From contig JAJQJQ010000018.1 of assembly GCA_028622995.1 (NCBI GenBank), forward strand, positions 3,534,001 through 3,598,000: a DNA stretch of 64,000 bases, given 5' to 3'. The notes beneath the pieces were generated by a model that was not told where the DNA came from, made no database searches, and worked only from the letters and a program-made list of their open reading frames with translations. The translations under genes and the position numbers were made by a program. Numbering within the stretch: the first letter of the stretch is position 1; each line of letters starts with the position of its first letter. This document shows positions 23,765-35,487 of the stretch, one piece after another. The DNA is from Panagrolaimus kolymaensis (Eukaryota > Nematoda > Chromadorea > Rhabditida > Panagrolaimidae).

Positions 23765-24344
23765 TTTATATGTAATATTTTATTTTAATCATGATTCCCG
23801 CAATTTACAAATTCAATGCTCTTATCCCTTTATTCATTTACATTTAGTTTTTTTATTACTCTATTGGGTCTATCTTACGCGGTTATATCTTTTCTTCCTG
23901 TTACTTTGCAAATACATAAGATAACTGTTTAGAATAACTTTTCGTTAAATTTATTATTGTTGACTCCTTGTTTTGTAAATTTATTCCTTAATCCTACTTT
24001 TACATATATTATTGAATTATTTACTCTAATAATCCATAATGGATCAAAGTGGCATCCACTTTAATAAAATATTATCTTTGTAAAGTAACATAAAGAACAT
24101 CGCTAAAAAGCTTCAAGATAGCTGGAGAATAAGTTTCATGTGTGAAACAGTGTAATGAATTGAAATAAGATGGATACCATGACACGAAAAAGAGCATCAG
24201 TGATAAGCATTGTGAACACCCAACAAAAAATATAAAACTTTATTACAAATATTAAGAATAAATTAACTTATACAATAAGTTTGCCCATTATGAAAACAAT
24301 ACACTAAACAACCCTGTTATAGCAGCAATCCATGCATAAATCCA
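23765..24344. other. Convergent 3' flanks
   Basis: About 580 bp between the Roquin stop (+) and the sel-9 stop (-). AT-rich with several AATAAA-like signals (TTAATAAAAT at about 24061). No gene seen. Confidence 0.5.
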
Positions 24345-25115
24345 TTAAACAACGCGTCGAACTTCAAAGAATCGTTTGAGGTAGAAAACTTGACCAGCGG
24401 TCATAGCAACGAGAACAACAGCTTCAAACACAGCCCAAATAACAACACGACTATTAGTATTTTCATTTACTAAAATTTGAAAGAACATGATAGATAAGAA
24501 AACATAAAAATAATGACTCACTTCCACGATGAACTCGTTCACGTACTTCCATGTATTCTTGTTCATGTTTAACAGCAGTCAAGGAATTTGAAAGTTCTTT
24601 GATCATATCTTCAAGCTTTTGACCATCATCTAAAATTTAAGAACATGTATACAGAGAAACCATTACGAATCATGAAACATACCATCAGCTGCTGGTGCAT
24701 TAGGATCTGCTTTCTCAGGTGTTCCAGGTTCAGAGACATCCATCGTGAATAAAACCATTTTAGGAGTCATTGTTGACATTTTATTGCTAAAGCAATAAGT
24801 ATAAGTACCATCCATATGAGCAGCAAAAGTATATTTTCCAGAGCTTTCACGTTCACCTTTGTAAATTTCTTTATGATCAGGTCCGACAATCTGGAAAACA
24901 AGAAAAATGAAAGACGAAAATATTGTAAATAAACATACCTTAACATCAATGTCCAAGAATCCACCTTCAGCAACTTCAAACATTAAACCAAGCTTTGTAC
25001 CCATTGTAACCCGTTCAAAGAAACATTTTTCTTCATTTGCATCAATAGCAATAAAATATGCTTGTGACTGGATAAAGATAGCACAAAGTGCAAGGGAAAA
25101 TACCCAAGCACGCAT
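24345..25115 (-). CDS. sel-9: p24/TMED2 cargo receptor (GOLD domain)
   Basis: Type I membrane protein of the early secretory pathway that cycles between ER and Golgi in COPI/COPII vesicles as part of p24 hetero-oligomers. Four exons (25115-24939, 24890-24683, about 24629-24523, about 24472-24345), about 205 residues. Signal peptide [19 protein letters not shown]. The GOLD domain has the two family Cys (KCFFERV and [10 protein letters not shown]), then MVLFTMDV, a coiled-coil [20 protein letters not shown], one TM ([20 protein letters not shown]) and the cytosolic tail [12 protein letters not shown]. That tail carries the FF and RR sorting signals and identifies TMED2/p24-beta. C. elegans SEL-9 is the orthologue and modulates LIN-12/Notch quality control. 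Length and motifs are normal. Confidence 0.93.
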
Positions 25116-25680
25116 ATTGGCTTATTCACTAAAAAATAGAAGAAGTAAATATAAAAATATGAAAGGCACAAATATGGTAAATAAATAAATATGACGTGGA
25201 ATAAAATAACAGCGACAAACAAAAGAATGGAAAAAAAATGAAAGCAAAAAACTTCTCATTGAAATTTCTCATTTTGCCAATGGAGTATGTCCTTGCACGC
25301 ATTGAATTTAAAAAAAGCATAGACATTTCCATATGTCTATGTTTCGTCGTTTTTGATTCATTCAACTTTCTTTTTCTTTCATTTTTTTACTATCGCATTG
25401 CTCCATTGCATGCACGAGACAGAAAGCTCTCTCTCAGCTGACTTTGTTTTTTTTTGTTTCATTATTTATGTGTTAAGAAGTTGCAGCTTAAATCTTTCCG
25501 GTCAAAAACTTCCTGTTGACAAACATATTATTTGGCTTTTCCATATTACTTTTTATTTTACATATATCTCGTTATCAGCTTTATTGAATGGAATTCAAAG
25601 TTTAATTTTTATCTTTTCTTCTTGTTATCATTTTAATTCACCGACTTGCACGGGCTCACTCATCTTTTTTCTTTACAATA
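25116..25680. other. Upstream region of sel-9 up to Helitron 2
   Basis: About 565 bp of T-rich non-coding DNA. The short frames have no recognisable protein content. It ends in ...CAATA, the A expected to flank the 3' end of Helitron 2. Confidence 0.5.
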
Positions 25681-25708
25681 CTAGGCAAGAAGCGGCGCTC
25701 CGCGCCGC
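25681..25708 (-). other. Helitron 2 3'-terminal hairpin and CTAG
   Basis: GCGGCGC (25692-25698), loop TCC, GCGCCGC (25702-25708): a perfect 7-bp stem in an otherwise very AT-rich region, with CTAG at 25681-25684. It acts as the rolling-circle transposition terminator signal in known Helitrons. Confidence 0.9.
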
Positions 25709-26508
25709 CATGTCTATTATATTACTAATTTTTATTTTTTGAATTTTATTGCTAACATATTACATACGATAAAAAAAAGAAATTTACAATACAAATTTGA
25801 GATAAATTTTGGAGATTCTTGTTTAAAGTTGAAAGAAGTTTTGGAATTGGTAGGGTTGAGGATTCGAGATAGGTTTGAAAAGGATCTTATCATAGTTTGA
25901 TGATGATTCGAGTTGAAACAATTCTATTTTAAAATAGCAAAAAACATAGACTAAAAACAAAACATTATTTTAAAATTAATAATAATAAACTAACAGTTTC
26001 ATCAGAATTGCTACAGCGAAGATAGTAAATAAGGCAGCATAGTAAATTTTGAATTTAAATTTATGTTCATGAATTTAGAGATCGTAATATAATTTTGAGA
26101 TGAAGAAGCACATTATGTATTTGATATAAGCGAGGAACAATGAAAAGAATGTCCTAAAAACAAAGAAAATAACGAAATATAATATCAAAAAAAACTTACT
26201 GTTGATCATAATGGTGCTTCATATAAACTTGAATGAATAAATATTTTGTTAGAATAAAGATGCTGCTTGGTATTTGCTCAAATCTGAAATAAAAAAAGAA
26301 AGATAAATAAAACAAAAATAAAAGACTTACCTCCTCCTCCAACTCCAAAACGCTGCATACCCTGCAGTAGGGGACCACCATAAAGGTGGTTTAAAATAGA
26401 TCCTCCGAAGAGTTCGTCAATTAAGAAATCGGTTAAGTATAAATAATTTGCCACTTATTTTATAAACTAAAAATTTGCCACCAGATCGTTTTTACGCCGC
26501 TTTATCTC

Positions 26509-29500
26509 CTAATTAATTATTTCCTTGTAAACATAATTTTTAACTTTATTATTCAATCGCTGTTGTCCAAAATATATTTTTAATGCAGACCAACGTTTTA
26601 CTCGTGAACATGCGACATACATTTGTCCATGGTTAAATACGTCTTTTCTCAAATCAATTCCAACAATTTCAAATGTTTGGCCTTGGCTTTTATTGATGGT
26701 CATGGCAAATGCTATTTTCACTGGAAATTGTCTTCGTGCCAACGTGAATGGATAGTTTTCTTCGTTATATAGCAAGATTCGATGAATCATAACAACATCG
26801 CCTTTTTTATCCCCAGTTAAAATTTTACATTGCAAAGTGTTGTTCATTAAGCCAATAATTAATAGTCTTGTTCCGTTGCATAATCCTTCAGTTTGACTGA
26901 GATTTCGAATGAGCATAATTACTGTATTTTTTCGTAAACGCAGTTCATGAGGTGGTAATGATGGAGGATTTAAGCTATTTAGATATTCTTGGGTTAAAAG
27001 TTCTTGCAAAGCTTCACCTTCGATTGCCGAATCGATGCTACTATATATTTTTTCGCCTTCTGCAGGTAACATTGCGACTACTTCGGTGTTTAATTCGTCA
27101 ACATCTGCATTTCTTGCTGAAAGAATGGCTGAATTTGAAACATCGTTAAAACGATTTTGTCTGATTAAATTACCGTAAACTTCTTCTACTAAATCGTTTT
27201 CAGTAATAAAATCGGTAGGAATTTCAAAATTGTCATTTTCATCATTCATTTTACCTTCACCTATTTTTAACAAATATTCCGCAAATTCAGTTTCTTCTGC
27301 ATCTGCACGCATGTTTTGATTTAATTTAAATTGTTTGAAATTTTTCCAAAGGTCGCTGAATTTTATTGATAAATTTATACATTCTGAGCGTGTGCCATTT
27401 TTCCTGACAGGTAATAACTGACGGAAATCACCACCAAGTATAACAATTTTACCTCCAAATGGTTCGTCAATTTTGGTAAAATCCCTTAAAGTTCTATCCA
27501 TTATTTCAAAAGCATATCGTGGTGCCATTGGTGTTTCATCACAAATGAAAACATCTGTATTTTTCAAATTTTCGGCTTGTTTTGTTTTTGGTGTTAAAAT
27601 AGAATTTGAGTCTGAATAAAGAGGAACAGGTAATCCAATTGTTTTATGGATAGTTTTTCCTCCTGGTAATAGTATAGCTGCAATGCCAGTAAAAGCCATG
27701 GTTTGAACTTTTTTACCTTTGACTCGCAATAGATGCCATAATGCTTTATAAACATAAGTTTTTCCAGATCCTCCTGGGCCATCAAGATAATAAAGTTTTT
27801 GGGAATTTTCATTCATATTTTCGCTTGCATTTAAAACTTTATTAACAATTTCCTTTTGTTTATCATTCATTGTTGCATACATTTGTTCACCGATAGTTTG
27901 ATCAAATGAAGAATCATAACGATCGTATTCTTCATCGAAATTGATATTTTGATTCATTGTGGGGAAATCTGATATACTTTTATCTTCATTTTCTAATAAC
28001 CTGATAATTTCTCGATAAGCTTTTTGAATAGCAATTTCCATAGGCATTGTAATTGCAAAATCTTCTGACATGTCTTCTTTAAATTCTTCCCATAAATCTT
28101 GTGGGGCTAATGGTGAACAATGAATTAATAGTCGGATAAATAATGAACGCATTTGGTATGGTAACAACGAAACTCGAGCTTCGGAAAGAACACGATACCA
28201 TTCTTTATCGTCTTCAACTAAACCCAATTCTAAGCAAGCTTCTGTGAAAGTTTGACAAAGTTTTCCATCGACTGTTTTTAATTCGTCAAAACTTGTTGCG
28301 CCTTTAACATGATTTAAAAGAATTCGAAGATGAAATAGTTCTTGATTTGTTGGGCTTACAGTATACATTCTGCCGAGGTTATTAAAAGATGCTTTACGTG
28401 TATTCCATTGAAATTTATTTGTGGTTGCATTTTTACCCCAAGTGAATTTTTCGGGTATTTCGCCATAAAAATAGTCCCCTGCTTTAGGATCCCGTTTATT
28501 GAGTTCAAAGTAATCCATTAACATTGTATTTTTATCCAAGGCAGCTTGTAAACCATCAAGGTTTTCCGCGTCAATGAAATTTACTGATTGTTCGTTTGGT
28601 AAATGAAGTGGCAATCGGGTGATTGAGTGACTTTTACCATGTAATTCAAATTTAAAAATTCTCCAAGATGCTTCGGCTGCTCCCATATATCGGCTATTTA
28701 AAAATGATTCACATTCGTCATATTGGACAACACCGTCAACAATTTTTATAGCTGCTGCATCATGACCTTTAAAAATGTATTTATACAAATATTTTACTGC
28801 TTTAATGGATGAAACAACTTCGACGTTAATATGACAGTTCATTAAAAGTAAGAGATTTGGGCAATGTGGAACGACGTATTGATTATCAACAACAAATCCA
28901 GAATTTTTAGTAAAGGATCTTCCGTTATCTGGTCTTGCATAAGTAGGATAAGCGTCTTCATCAAGTGTAGTTTCTTCTTGGAAATTTTTAGGGAAACCTT
29001 TGGAGCATTTTCCATCTTTTTCGCATCGAAAACCGCAAGGCCCATGAATCATGTGAGTGGAAACTAAATTAAACAGATTTGGGAATTTTTCTTGATCGGG
29101 TAATTGTGCACTAATGTAACGGTCGATAACTTCAGCACTTCGCATTTTGTAATCTCCCTCCAATGTTATCAAAAGATGAGCATGAGGAAGACCTCTTTTT
29201 TGGAATTCAATTGTGTAAACATAAGCTTTGCAACTACCAAAATAACCCTTTTTCTCGATCAAATCAACAACGAAGTTTAATTTTTGTTTAAAAACCCTTG
29301 CAATTAAATCAGGTCTATCGGCTGGTGTTTGTCCTGGAAAAAGATTTTCAACGATTTCTGGCCAATTTGGGTTGCAAGTCATTGTTACAAACAAATCAGG
29401 CTTTCCAAGTCGTCTCACAATGGTCATAGCATCTTGATAAACTTGTTCCATATAACGGGGTGATCCTGTATGAGTTGATGGCAAGATTATTTTTGTGCCA

Positions 29501-30852
29501 ATGGAATTTGCATTGTTATCAATTTGGTGTTTTTTCATAAAGGCATCGATATTGGCGTAACTGTCTCGATAAATTTTATTTTGATTTTTTCGAAGATATT
29601 CAACTCTTTCTTTGATAATTTTTAAAGCTGTATCAACTAACCATTGTTGAAAAAGTCGACCACCATGTAAAATTGCATTAAATTCGCCTTCGCGTATTGA
29701 GATTTTAAATTTAGCGTAAGCTCCTCGAGTTAAACCTTCATTTTTCTTACTAAAAAGTTTTTTCATTTCGTGATGCCAAATTGGTTGTCCATGTGGAAAG
29801 AAAATGGGGTAAAGCCATGGTTCAACATTTTTATCCAACGCATTAACAGTTTTTAAATGACGCCCTTCTTTATCGTAAATTGTTACATATGAATCTGGGA
29901 TTTCACCGTCATCAGTAGTAGCAAAAACGGCAGCAACTTCATTGGAAGTTTGTAAATTAAATCGACGTGGATCGACACCTTTTTTAAGACTAAAATGCAT
30001 TGATAAATTTAAAGGTGGAGTTCCATTTTGAGTTGCTAAAGTTTGTTGCGTTTCATATTGTTCATACATCATTTTAAAAGCTTGGGCGTGACAGTTTATT
30101 TGACTCAAAGTTACAGACAAAGTTTTTGTGATTTCGGGTTTGAGTTTTGAAAATGATTGCATACGTGTTTCTGCTGCTTCATGTGGATCAGTAAAATATA
30201 ATTGGCCATATGATTTAATTTCATTTTCTGCATTTCTCAGGGCTGTGTTAATTTGATTGTAAACTTGTCCTTGAACAACGAAAGAATAAGGTCCTGGTCG
30301 ATTAATTCCAAACTTTACAATATCTGCATTAAATGAAGCAAACGCATGGGCACTATTATAATATCGAATATTATCCCTGAATTCTTTAATATCGAAAAGT
30401 TTTTTGAGTTCTTCAGGATAAGGTAGTTCAGCGGATAAACTTAAGCTACTTCCATGTTGACAACATAAACTGAATGATAAACCTTTATTGCTAACTTTTT
30501 CGCTTTCAAAGTGTTTTGAACTACAATTGGTGCATTCCAAGTTCATGGGTCCAAGATAATGTTGTTGGGAATCATCATCGATTTCTTTTCCTCCTGTTGT
30601 TATCTGGTTTTGTGGACGACGTTTATTCCTTTTGGCTGTTTTATTCTGTTCATTTTTAACGGCTATTTCAGCTTCGGATAATGTTGATCTTCTATTTTGC
30701 ATATGATTGCGTTTCTTTTTATTTTCGGTTTGTTTTTGGTCATCTGACATATTTGATGTACGATTTTTATTACGTTCAGATTTCCGCCTTTTTAGCTCTG
30801 CTTGATGGATAGCTTCTTGCGAAGCATTTCTTTTAATGGCTTGCCTTGGCAT
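26509..30852 (-). CDS. Helitron 2 Rep/helicase, intact 1447-residue ORF
   Basis: Single-exon rolling-circle transposase. I take the Met at 30852 (MPRQAIKRNASQ) as start, with one three codons upstream also possible. Domains: a Lys/Arg-rich N-terminus (1-90, likely nuclear localisation), Cys motif YLGPMNLECTNCSS near 100 with CC near 125, the Helitron-like N domain, HUH motif LPHAHLLITLEG near 556, two-Tyr motif KYLYKYIFKG near 690, PIF1 Walker A GPGGSGKT near 1025, FICDETP near 1105, GGDFRQLLPV, and the C-terminal helicase motif MTINKSQGQTF near 1387 followed by MYVACSRV. All catalytic motifs are present and there is no stop or frameshift, so it is plausibly active. Unlike Helitron 1 it has no Ulp1-like region. 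Confidence 0.95.
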   Translation of the reverse strand: MPRQAIKRNASQEAIHQAELKRRKSERNKNRTSNMSDDQKQTENKKKRNHMQNRRSTLSEAEIAVKNEQNKTAKRNKRRPQNQITTGGKEIDDDSQQHYLGPMNLECTNCSSKHFESEKVSNKGLSFSLCCQHGSSLSLSAELPYPEELKKLFDIKEFRDNIRYYNSAHAFASFNADIVKFGINRPGPYSFVVQGQVYNQINTALRNAENEIKSYGQLYFTDPHEAAETRMQSFSKLKPEITKTLSVTLSQINCHAQAFKMMYEQYETQQTLATQNGTPPLNLSMHFSLKKGVDPRRFNLQTSNEVAAVFATTDDGEIPDSYVTIYDKEGRHLKTVNALDKNVEPWLYPIFFPHGQPIWHHEMKKLFSKKNEGLTRGAYAKFKISIREGEFNAILHGGRLFQQWLVDTALKIIKERVEYLRKNQNKIYRDSYANIDAFMKKHQIDNNANSIGTKIILPSTHTGSPRYMEQVYQDAMTIVRRLGKPDLFVTMTCNPNWPEIVENLFPGQTPADRPDLIARVFKQKLNFVVDLIEKKGYFGSCKAYVYTIEFQKRGLPHAHLLITLEGDYKMRSAEVIDRYISAQLPDQEKFPNLFNLVSTHMIHGPCGFRCEKDGKCSKGFPKNFQEETTLDEDAYPTYARPDNGRSFTKNSGFVVDNQYVVPHCPNLLLLMNCHINVEVVSSIKAVKYLYKYIFKGHDAAAIKIVDGVVQYDECESFLNSRYMGAAEASWRIFKFELHGKSHSITRLPLHLPNEQSVNFIDAENLDGLQAALDKNTMLMDYFELNKRDPKAGDYFYGEIPEKFTWGKNATTNKFQWNTRKASFNNLGRMYTVSPTNQELFHLRILLNHVKGATSFDELKTVDGKLCQTFTEACLELGLVEDDKEWYRVLSEARVSLLPYQMRSLFIRLLIHCSPLAPQDLWEEFKEDMSEDFAITMPMEIAIQKAYREIIRLLENEDKSISDFPTMNQNINFDEEYDRYDSSFDQTIGEQMYATMNDKQKEIVNKVLNASENMNENSQKLYYLDGPGGSGKTYVYKALWHLLRVKGKKVQTMAFTGIAAILLPGGKTIHKTIGLPVPLYSDSNSILTPKTKQAENLKNTDVFICDETPMAPRYAFEIMDRTLRDFTKIDEPFGGKIVILGGDFRQLLPVRKNGTRSECINLSIKFSDLWKNFKQFKLNQNMRADAEETEFAEYLLKIGEGKMNDENDNFEIPTDFITENDLVEEVYGNLIRQNRFNDVSNSAILSARNADVDELNTEVVAMLPAEGEKIYSSIDSAIEGEALQELLTQEYLNSLNPPSLPPHELRLRKNTVIMLIRNLSQTEGLCNGTRLLIIGLMNNTLQCKILTGDKKGDVVMIHRILLYNEENYPFTLARRQFPVKIAFAMTINKSQGQTFEIVGIDLRKDVFNHGQMYVACSRVKRWSALKIYFGQQRLNNKVKNYVYKEIIN

Positions 30853-31033
30853 TATAAACAATTATAAATAGCAAAAGTAAGAAATTAATAATAAAAATAA
30901 TGTAGTAGTTCTCCCGAAAGAGGTAGTGCTTGAAATCACAAAAGTAATCCCAAGGTATGAATGGTTTGAAGGCCCACGTTACCTTTAAAAACAAAATTTC
31001 GTTTGATAGCAAAATCAGGTTTTTGATGTGAGC

Positions 31034-33250
31034 TATTAGCAAGAGAGCTTCAAGGTCACCGTTTGCGAGCAAGCTTGCAAAAAAATTTATTTGTTTTGTT
31101 GTCAAGTTGTGCTTTTATTAAATTTTCGGTATGCAAATTATAATAAATTCATTCCATTATGCTTGTGAAAAAAAAAATTAGCTTTTACTCATTTTTATGC
31201 TAATTTTTTCATTATTTAAAAACTTTCCAATTATTCGTTTTGGGTATTTGGATCATATGACTTTTTTTGGATCCTTTTGCATCATTGGGTAACTCAAAAA
31301 AAACAACCGCTCATCAACGCTACATTTTCATACAATGAAAAGCTTTTTACTTTGAACATTCATTCATTTTTTTATGCTAATTTTTTCATTTTTATTGAAT
31401 TTTCCCATGATAGATTTCCAGGCTTCCACAGCCAATCAAAATTACTAGGAAGGAAATTCTAAGAAAAAGCAAAAAAAATTGTCTTGTCCGGTTTTTATTT
31501 GAGTTTTAAATAAGATGCAATTTTTTTACTTTGCCTCCGCTTTTGTTTTCTTTTTACGAGACATTAACCAGATCAATATCTTTTGTGGCTTTTTTGGATT
31601 CTTCTTTTTTTTCTTCATTGAATAAGAGTGCTTATTTTTTCTTTTTTATTTTAGTAGGCGGTTTTTGCATTCCTTATATGAAAATGTTTGAGCCATTTTT
31701 ATTTCCCAAGTGCATCAAAATTTGGCATAAAAAAGTTAAACTGTCAAATTTAGTTATATTTTTCTTGTTTATTTTTCTCCCAAATATTTTTGATAAAAAT
31801 TTAAATAATTTCGTCGAAAAGGTCACACATCTTAAATTTTTTCATATAAATAGTCCCACGCAAATACCTCATTTTTTTAAAACTCATTCCTTTAAACAAT
31901 ATTGTTTGTTTATTTACGTTTTATTGTTACAATTTCTGTGTATTTTTATTTATTATTCTGGTGTTTGAAATGCTTGATACATTCAGTGAGAGATTGCTAT
32001 ATTCATCAAGATTTGATGCAATGAGGTTTCTTTTTTATTTTTTTGCTTTTACCGTGTTTAGAGACGTGTGCTTTTTTTATGTGTCTTGGAATTTGTGAAG
32101 AGCCAAATTGGAGCACATTTCCGAATGCAGTCAATCTTTTCGCCAATAATGTTCTTATTTTTTCATGCTTCTCATAGGAGAGTGACACATACTTCTGAAA
32201 TTCCTTTTGTTTTTATTTTATGCATTTATTTTTGTTTGGGACGTTTCTATATAGTCTTCGTTTCTCTTGCATTTCAAAGCTATTCATCTTGGGATTATTA
32301 TTTTGCAATTTTTGTTTTTTATATGTTTTTAAATAATGTTCGCAATTGGTTGGTTATCCTTGGAGATGATTCTATTTCCATTCCACAACATTGAGTTTTA
32401 TTTTTCTTCCACCAAAGCAAAAAAAAATTTCTTGTCAATTTATTTTTCGAAAAAAGCTTTTTTTTCTAAGTTTTTTTGCTTACAAGAAAGATGTTGTTGT
32501 TGAACATTGTGCTTTTGCACGTTTAGGTTGGTGTATTCATTCTTACGTTTTATGATGAAAATAACATACATAAAATTGAGGATGAAAAAAAAGAAGAAGA
32601 AAAAAGTTAAGTGACTGGACTGCTCCTTCGAAAACAGAGCTCTAACAGAAAAGTGGTTCAATTGCGCAAGAGCTCATTGGATTGATTGATGGATGGTTTC
32701 AAGGATGCAATACAAAGACAAAAAACTTTTTTAATAACTTTTTTAAGTCCATTGCTTTAAAAAATCCCGTTAAAAAAAGAGAGCGATCTGGATCATCAAA
32801 AAAAGCTTTTAGACTTTTTCTTTTCGCTTTAATAAATGAGACTTTTTTCATTGACCTGAGCACTTTTCTTTATATTAGAAAGTTTTTCATCTTTCATTGC
32901 GCGATGATTACTTCTTTTTTTCTTTTTATGTTTTTTTCGACATCTAAATTCAATTTAAAAAACATCCTTTTACAAGACAAAAAATCACGCACCATTTTTT
33001 CCGTTATTTTTTTTTTGCGGTTCCTTTGACGTTGCTTTAGAAAAATTTATGACTCACTCATTTTTTACTTTGCTGTACAAACATTTTTTTTGTAAATAGT
33101 CTCTGCCAAATGTTTTTTTCCATCTAAAGTTTGTGTCATCGCTTGTTTTTTTTTTGTGAGATAAAAAGCTTTTGACTCATTTGGATATTTTTAAATTTGT
33201 TATTATTTTTTAGATTCGAGAGAACCTGGCTTTTACCATACCCAGGTATA
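31034..33250. other. Long non-coding stretch
   Basis: About 2.2 kb, very T-rich, between Helitron 2 and the RILP-like gene. Frames here encode Phe/Leu/Ser-rich low-complexity peptides only. A TTTTTTTAG at about 33205-33213, 38 bp before the next start codon, could be a trans-splice acceptor or 5' UTR intron end. Nothing else was recognised. Confidence 0.5.
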
Positions 33251-34864
33251 ATGTCCACATCGGGCATAAGCTCACCAAGTGCTAGCCCATCACGATTATT
33301 ATCTAAAGATATTTTTGACGTTTGTAAGCCTATTAAGGAACAGCTTGAGGCAATGCAAATAACATATGGTGAAGAATCTATTTTTAATTTAACTGCTCCA
33401 GTTAGTTTCTTTCTCTTCTTTTATTTCAGAAAAATATAATTAAGCTCATTAAGGTTCTTGCGGCTCTTGAAGAATTGGAGAGATATAAGTCACTTTATGA
33501 AGAAGAGAATACGCGTGCAAATGAACTTCAAATAAATGCTGAAAAGCTTGAAAGGCAGTTAAAACAAAAGCATGATGAAAAGCTAAAATTGCAGCAGGTA
33601 TTATTGTTGTTTATTGATTTTAGGTTTTTGTACAATAACAACAAAATATGTTTAGGAATTAGCTGTAACGGAAGCAACAAATCAAGAGGAGATTATAAAT
33701 GCTTATGATGCCATACAAAATTTAAAAAATGAAAATAAAAAATTAAAACAACGAATAGAATCAGCGGTGGAAATAGCCAATGAAGCAGTGCCAGAGCAAT
33801 GTTAGTGGTTACCTTAATTTATCTTTTTGCAATGCTAAATTATGAAAATTTTAGCTGCTTCAAGTCCCTCGGATGAAGAAGAGCAAGTTATGATTGATCT
33901 TCGAAAACGCTATGCAAAAGAGCATGAACAAGTTAAAGAGCTTCAAGATCAGCATGATACAGATAAAGTGCAAATGATTGAACTTAAACGAAGCCTTGAA
34001 AAACTTTTATCCCAAAATAAAGAACTTCTTCGAAAAAATAAATCTCTTGTTTCCCAAGGAAAAATGATAATACAGGAAAAAAGTGAGCTCGCCAAAAGAT
34101 TAGATCAATTAAATGGTGAATATATTCGAACTCGAAATGCTCTTAAAGAAAAAAGTATAACTTGCAAAGATTTGGAAGCAGAATCGGTAAGTTTAAAAAT
34201 AAAAAGCTTTCGCCTTTTCTCATTTTTTTTTCTCGCAAACTAACTAACTTTAACAATCTTTAATATAGTATGACTCTCGCTTCGCTGGTGGGGATGATGA
34301 ACCTAAATTTACCGAACGGGAACTTCAAGATGTTTTTATGTCTAAGGTTCGACTAATGGAGCGAGTAACAGAATTGGAAATGCAACTCGAGCGATGTAAA
34401 GCTAGCAGCCCAGCCAATTCTGAAACATTAGATGATTTTATGAGGTTTGTTTTAAATTTATTTTTGTTTTTGTTGTAAAATGTGTTGTGATTGGTGGTAT
34501 TTTTTTTAGCCGGCCTTCATCTTCAACAGCTTCAGTAAAATCAGAAAAAACTGTAAATTCTTCCCAAAGGTATTGTATCCCCTTCGCTGTTTTTTAGTGT
34601 TATTTACCCACAAAAAATCATTTTTATCTTTTAGTACCAATGAAGAATGCTTAGTTTATGGCCCAATAAATAAAGAACCCGAAGAAAAATTAAATCCATG
34701 GAAATATGAAAAGAAAGAAAGTGGAATAAGGAAATTGTAAGCTTATAATTTTTATCTTTCAAGAATTTTTTTGATAGTCATTTTTTTTTAGTTTCTCTAG
34801 CGTCTTCAAAAACAATTCGCCCCGCCGCGAATCAAATTTATCAACTGGTCATCATCATACATAA
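33251..34864 (+). CDS. rilp-1: RILP-like coiled-coil protein (RH1 and RH2 domains)
   Basis: Eight exons (33251-33400, 33430-33597, 33656-33800, 33855-34186, 34269-34444, 34510-34569, 34635-34736, 34792-34864), about 401 residues. The N-terminal RH1-like segment (about 20-85; DIFDVCKPIKEQLEAMQ, then YGEES and LAALEELERYK) is followed by long heptad coiled coils (about 70-260). An RH2-like motif FTERELQDVFMSKVRLMERV (about 280-300) matches FTLQELRDVL..R.EL in RILPL proteins. The tail ends ESGIRK and SSVFKNN, like the C-terminal SGI motif of the group. RILP/RILPL proteins bind Rab8/10/36-type GTPases (phospho-Rabs made by LRRK2 in mammals) or Rab7 and link membranes to motors and cilia. A JIP3/JIP4 relative also has RH1/RH2, but this protein is far too short for JIP3. 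Confidence 0.75.
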
Positions 34865-35487
34865 ATTTTATTGTACTATCACCTACATACTTTATTGAAG
34901 GTGCTTTCTTTTAAAACTATCACTTTCTTGAATCTCTCACTGAGTCAGTTGTCTTCCAATGCTTTCATCTTTTTTAAAAAGCCTAGTAGCTTTTGTACAT
35001 TTTTTGTGTGTTTATTTTATTATTGGTAGCTCGCATTTTTTCTTTACAATTTTTTTCAAATCCCGGTGCCAGATTATTTTACAAAAAGGCCATTCATCAA
35101 GTCAAGCAAAAAATTTGAATGTAATTTTATTTCCACATTGATTCGAAAAACCATACTTTAAAAAGTTATATGTACTTTCCTTTGCCATTTGTAAATCTTC
35201 CAAAAAACCCAATGATCTCAAATACTTTGCATAAATTTTTTATTACGATAGATATTATGAAAATAAAGATTTATTTAAAAGATGCAACTATTTTAAAACG
35301 CATGCTGATTTGAAAGCTTTTATTAAAATATATTAATTACAAACAAATACACACATTGTAATTCAAAATCAAAAGAAGAAGAAATAAGTGCATTAAATAA
35401 ATAAAAAAGCAAAGAAATTTTTATCATTTTTTTGAACCATTATCATCGTTGGTTGCGGCAATAAGTAAAGGCCATAATGGGAATAAA
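34865..35487. other. Convergent 3' flanks
   Basis: About 620 bp between two convergent genes; AT-rich, with poly(A)-signal-like AATAAA (35266 region). No gene or repeat recognised. Confidence 0.45.

Larger units (their letters stand above)
25681..31033 (-). mobile_element. Helitron 2, intact coding region and 3' terminus
   Basis: Second rolling-circle transposon, different from Helitron 1. Its 3' end is textbook: on the minus strand a 7-bp GC stem with 3-nt loop (25708-25692), a 7-nt spacer, then CTAG (25684-25681) followed by T. The 5' end is not certain. One candidate, TC at about 31031-31030 preceded by A (reading A|TCAAAAACCTG), lies about 180 bp before the ORF; another A|TC site lies near 31010. 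Between the ORF stop (26509) and the 3' end are 0.8 kb of AT-rich DNA with no clear gene. It has no N-terminal protease domain. The intact ORF and sharp terminus suggest a young copy. Confidence 0.85.

Noticed and set aside
26952..29067. Short frames inside Helitron 2 on both strands
   Set aside because: Shadows of the intact 1447-residue ORF.
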